A stretch of 64,000 nt of DNA. Source: Micromussa lordhowensis (Eukaryota > Cnidaria > Anthozoa > Scleractinia > Lobophylliidae). The position numbers and the translations under genes were made by a program. The stretch is taken from positions 665,060-729,059 of the forward strand of contig OZ026606.1 of the NCBI GenBank assembly GCA_964020085.1. The letters run 5' to 3'. The notes beneath the pieces are model-generated. The model made no database searches and had not been told where the DNA came from. It saw nothing but the letters and a program-made list of their open reading frames with translations. Shown here piece by piece: positions 60,401 to 64,000 of this stretch (the first letter of the stretch is position 1; each line of letters starts with the position of its first letter).

Positions 60401-60682
60401 CAAACGAAGTTTACTGAATTCGACGTGCATAGAATCGTGTAAATTTGAATTTTCAGCTTTCGCGATACGCTTCTCTTCATCGCAGTACAATATATGAACT
60501 TATAGTCGTACAATTTTTTTTAAGTATCTTAAAGCTGACTGGACTCTTTTTCACAAAACTCGGGAGTCGAATAAGCGCCTAAAAAAAGTCTGAAAGGCTG
60601 ATTTAACTAAAATTGATAATTCTATGGCGTTCTATACAGTGAATTTAAATGTTTTTATTTTGCTCTCAAAGATCAAACTACC
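57419..60682. other. Intergenic upstream of the collagen-lectin gene
   Basis: No gene supported. Contains a partial dispersed CCAATCA repeat (about 59095-59245). Confidence 0.4.
59095..59245. mobile_element. Dispersed CCAATCA/CCCGCGC repeat copy
   Basis: Contains AGCCAATCAGATGC, TTTCCCGCGCTTAAAA, CTGATTGGTCAATTGC and TTGGTTTTCGTTTC words related to 26815-27068. Confidence 0.4.
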
Positions 60683-63286
60683 ATGGAATATTTCAGGGTG
60701 ATTTTGTTTTTGCAACTGGTTGCTGGTGTAAAGGTTAGTAACAAGTGTGTTTTAAGATATCTCTTTCGTAAACGGCCTTAGCCTCAATGATTGAGTACGA
60801 GATCGTTTGATTAAAAGAATGACTTTACTAGGGAAATACCATCAAGTTGCATTTCACGATGTCATTGCAGTTCAAGAACCTGCTCTAGTTTATCTGTTCT
60901 GCCTAAATTATTCATACATGTCAAAACCTCCAACACAGAGGAGAACAGGACTCTGTCATGTCTTTCAACATTTTTAAATGCAAGATACTGGAAAATCTAT
61001 TTTGAAAAGAGAACTTGTTCTTTTGAAATGAAATATATTAAGGTCATCGCCATCTTCTGTTTATTTCACCCCAGTTGAATTCCGAACCTGTTGATACCTG
61101 CTTTTGTACCCGTCTCTCTCTTAACACGCGCGATCATGTCTCGCGAGCGATACGCTCGTGGAACACTCGTTGGAGCTACGGATAGCGCGACTCGGGGACC
61201 ATACTGACAGGCTGTATATTCGATGATATAAAGTAGAAGTTCAAAGGCAAACTATATTATTTAGTGCTAGACAAACGTTTATGTTATGAGCGCTATGAAG
61301 AGAGGATACAGGGAAAGAGAGTTAATATAGGCCTTACTCCCAAGGTAATCCTTGTAAAGTTATTTTAAGATCGTTTACGGCTTCAGAAATCCTAGGATTG
61401 TCTAGAAGAAGCCCGTCCTGTGATGCAAATTTGGACAATCTAAGCGACTTTGCACCCATTTTTATCAACCACGAAAGCATCTACGCAACGCGTGACTAAT
61501 GTTATTCGCGGAAGAACTGGGTACCATGTCTTAAAATCACTTGAGAGGGATTGCCTCATGAATAAAGCCTAAATTGCGGATTAACTGTCTTACCCCTTCA
61601 TCTTAAGGTATTATTTTTATTTATGTTTCTCTCTTATTTTTAGCTCGTTCATATTCCGAGAGAACAATGGCCCAGACTTGGTGACGAAGTAACTCAGGAT
61701 ATTCTGAATTCCATACAAACATTCGACCTTCTCAACCAAGACATTTCCATGGGATTTTTTGTCAAGGGTGTAGCGGGGCCTCCGGGACCTCCCGGACCAA
61801 AAGGCCCCCTAGGAAGCATGGGACTTGCAGGTTCCCCTGGCATGCCGGGATGGCCCGGTCCCCCTGGGAGGTTTGGTCCGCCAGGCCCACCGGGTCCACC
61901 CGGGCTTCCCGGGCCCCCGGGACCCCCGGGGTTAAAAGGTGGGGCAGGATTCGGAGGCCTTCCGGGACAGGTTGGAATGCCAGGATATCCCGGATATCCA
62001 ACGTGGAAGATCACCACGGACATATTCACACCTTTGTATACTGTACAAACGGTAGGTTGATCTGCTTTACCTCTTCTCCGCCGACTGACAAGAAAACAGC
62101 AAGTACAACCTCGAACATGTCTGAAGTTATTCTTATCGGTTCTTGGGATAATCAATTTGAAATATGTTTTGTTGGTGAAGTTGTCACGGGTGGACATTTT
62201 GCGGGTTCCTTGACTTGTCTCCTTCCATTCCAAGCTCGCTTTAGTTTTAGACAAGAGAGAATGAAGAGTGATAGAGTTAATCTCACATATATATATCTTT
62301 TCCCCAAAAATAATCTCCTTCTCAAGTTATTTTTAGATGTGGTATCCAGTTTTCACGTGGATAATGTTATCACGCCCGTTTCCTAGCTGTTTTCGTGGAG
62401 GATGACGTGTGAAGCCTCTTGGGCTGTCCACGTGACCGAAATTCGAGTCACGGGTTGGCTATTTTAAGACCCTCCTGGGATTTCGGAAGCTGGGAGTGAC
62501 GTAAGAATAACTTGACAGAGATTACCTTAGGCTTATCTCCAATATAACGTATCATTTCGTTTACCTGACACAAGTGTGTGTACCGCAATTAGCTACTGAA
62601 TTAGCCCAATTGTTGCCATAAGGGCTCGAGATGACTTTTAATTCTCATTTCCGCAGAACGTGACAGTGGTGTGCGCTGGTAAACGAGCGTTACTGCAGTG
62701 CAATGCTGGCAAACGAGTCAAAGTAACGCAAGCCCGCTGGGGAGGAGGCAACTCCGTGACATGTGCTAACTCGACGTCTGCTGATTTATCTTCTCTACCG
62801 CTGATCGCAGACGCAGACTCGAGTCAAGTAACTGACCAAATAAGGAAGCGCTGTTCAAAACAGCAAACCTGCGAGGTGGAAGCCTACAGTCCTTTCGTTG
62901 AAAGTGTTCCAAACTGGTCCAAGTATCTCAAAGTGTGGCACGAGTGCATTCCTGATGTTTCTGGGGTCATTTTTCCATCGCGTAGGAAAAGAGACGCCCA
63001 AATACAACAGAGAGAATTGCACGTACCCCAACTGAGCAGCGCGAAAAACACTGGACCCGAATCGTTCAGGTCGTACGGCGAAGGATTTGAAACTAGTGCT
63101 TCTCGCAATTCAAGCAGCGAAGATATTGAAGAGAACGTCTTTGGGGGCAAAAGCAACGAGCAAATTTCATCTAATAAAAATGAATCAACCGCAAGTAAGG
63201 AGAAACGGAATGAAGAAAGTTACGGGAACGCTCACTTATCCCATGTGTTGGACGAACTGTTGGGGCCATCTTCTCTTTATAAATAA
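60683..63286 (+). CDS. Secreted short-chain collagen with SUEL-type lectin domain
   Basis: Exons 60683-60733, 61644-62051 and 62657-63286, all phase 0, encode 362 residues. Exon 1 gives a hydrophobic signal sequence ([17 protein letters not shown]). Residues 59-136 are 26 uninterrupted Gly-X-Y triplets, many Gly-Pro-Pro, without Cys. Residues 154-250 form an SUEL-type (rhamnose/galactose-binding) lectin domain: [33 protein letters not shown] and KYLKVWHEC, with six Cys. SRRKR at 261-265 is a proprotein-convertase-like site, followed by a Ser/Glu/Asn-rich tail. The protein likely trimerises through its collagen stem and displays lectin heads, as collectins do with C-type domains; that analogy is inference. 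It is not a typical minicollagen because the Cys-rich end domains are absent. A further upstream exon cannot be ruled out. Confidence 0.85.
60734..61643 (+). other. Intron 1 of the collagen-lectin gene
   Basis: A 910-bp phase-0 intron separating the signal-peptide exon from the collagen exon, with GTTAGT donor and TTTTTAG acceptor. No repeat recognised. Confidence 0.75.
62052..62656 (+). other. Intron 2 of the collagen-lectin gene
   Basis: A 605-bp phase-0 intron separating the collagen stem from the lectin domain, with GTAGGT donor and TTCCGCAG acceptor. Domain borders coincide with exon borders, as expected for exon shuffling. Confidence 0.8.
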
Positions 63287-63771
63287 GTGAATGCTAATGA
63301 AAAATTGTGTTATCAGTAACCTGCATTAGGTAACATAAACGAGACGTAAATGGCACTGAAGCTGTTTATAGTCGTTTTACAACATAGATACAATCATCAA
63401 CTGCCTTGTGTTACTTTAGATGCCGCAAAAGACACGTTATACCGCTAATAGTAACTAATTTGATCATTTTAATGTATAAAATCGTGACTAATAGAAACGG
63501 AATGAAATGATTCAATCATACTGTGCCCTTTCTTCTACTTTTTGATTTCGATGTGAAATATTGCCTCGTATCAATACGTTTAATCAGAAATCTTTTGGTG
63601 TAATCCCATTTTAAGCTGTATAAAAAGGAAAGATTGTATTTTTGGTTTTGATTCATTTGAAAATGCATGACCGTTTTTAACTGACGGTTTTTTTTGCTAT
63701 GTACATCTTTTCTTACATCTTAATATTTCAGTCCAGAGACAGCAAAAAGCCAAATCGTACGCATCTATTTA
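63287..63771 (+). other. 3' flank of the collagen-lectin gene
   Basis: AT-rich, presumably 3' UTR in part. No canonical AATAAA is obvious and no other gene is seen. Confidence 0.4.
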
Positions 63772-63960
63772 ACAAATCGAAGTGGTTTAGCGTGGTCTGT
63801 ACTCTTATCGACAACGATACACGTCATCGATACGCGTCATCACAGTGGTCAAAATGTTGTGGACTCGCTCGGCGCAGTCCACAACAAATTGCAACCACTG
63901 TGATGACGTGTATCGTTGACGATAAGAGTACAGACCACGCTAAACCACATTTCGATTTGT
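63772..63960. mobile_element. 189-bp hairpin MITE
   Basis: ACAAATCGAAGTGGTTTAGC and the following GTGGTCTGTACTCTTATCG word pair with the reverse complement ending at 63960. Inner arms (CATCACAGTGG; GTTGTGGACT...AGTCCACAAC) extend the fold nearly to the centre. Confidence 0.85.
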
Positions 63961-64000
63961 GTTTTTTATCACAATATCAACGTCAAAGAAAGTGTTTTTT

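Noticed and set aside
61694..62254. Gly-Pro-rich open frames antisense to the collagen exon
   Set aside because: Gly-Pro-Pro codons read as Gly-Gly-Pro on the opposite strand; the plus strand has the splice sites, signal peptide and lectin exon.

Overview
The window looks like nuclear DNA of an animal, most likely a cnidarian and plausibly a stony coral; that identification is inference. The genes are intron-rich with GT-AG splice sites, the proteins are animal families, and the introns and intergenic DNA are packed with short inverted-repeat (MITE-like) elements, a tRNA-derived SINE, minisatellites and a decayed Penelope-like reverse transcriptase. No tRNA, rRNA, operon or CRISPR signal was seen. 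All exon models were built by hand from splice signals and codon phase.

Layout. 1-3850: repeats only, including a 430-bp hairpin element (283-712) and a 2.46-kb TA-flanked element with 25-bp terminal inverted repeats (1043-3501) whose ends carry near-alternating purine/pyrimidine arrays. 4164-5400 (+): last two visible exons of plasmanylethanolamine desaturase (PEDS1/TMEM189). 5401-14035: intergenic, with several inverted-repeat elements and a 1.92-kb TA-flanked element (10702-12624) holding the reverse-transcriptase remnant. 14036-28677 (+): a complete 17-exon, about 860-residue gene of the dimethylglycine/sarcosine dehydrogenase family, closest by eye to the pyruvate dehydrogenase phosphatase regulatory subunit (PDPR). 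It has one 21-nt micro-exon and one GC-AG intron.

30172-53828 (-): the main point of interest. Three tandem, same-strand paralogues (called C, B and A in transcription order) each encode an N-terminal ubiquitin-like domain, a Trp-Trp linker, an ankyrin-type region, a long Ser/Pro/Arg-rich or acidic disordered region, and a separately encoded C-terminal coiled coil with a P-W-N-x-W motif followed by two or three aromatic-x-x-W-[LIM]-x-x-K motifs. In all three, the large first exon ends in phase 2 and joins the downstream exon in frame. I infer 770, 1196 and 696 residues. The N-terminal half resembles ANKUB1 and the C-terminal half resembles the CCDC34/CCDC181 style of ciliary or microtubule coiled-coil protein; I do not know of a described protein with both.

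60683-63286 (+): a three-exon secreted protein of 362 residues with a signal peptide, 26 uninterrupted Gly-X-Y triplets, an SUEL-type (rhamnose/galactose-binding) lectin domain and a furin-like site.

The genes do not form one pathway. PEDS1 is a plasmalogen lipid enzyme, the PDPR-like protein is mitochondrial, the three Ubl-ankyrin genes are an expanded local family, and the collagen-lectin is extracellular.
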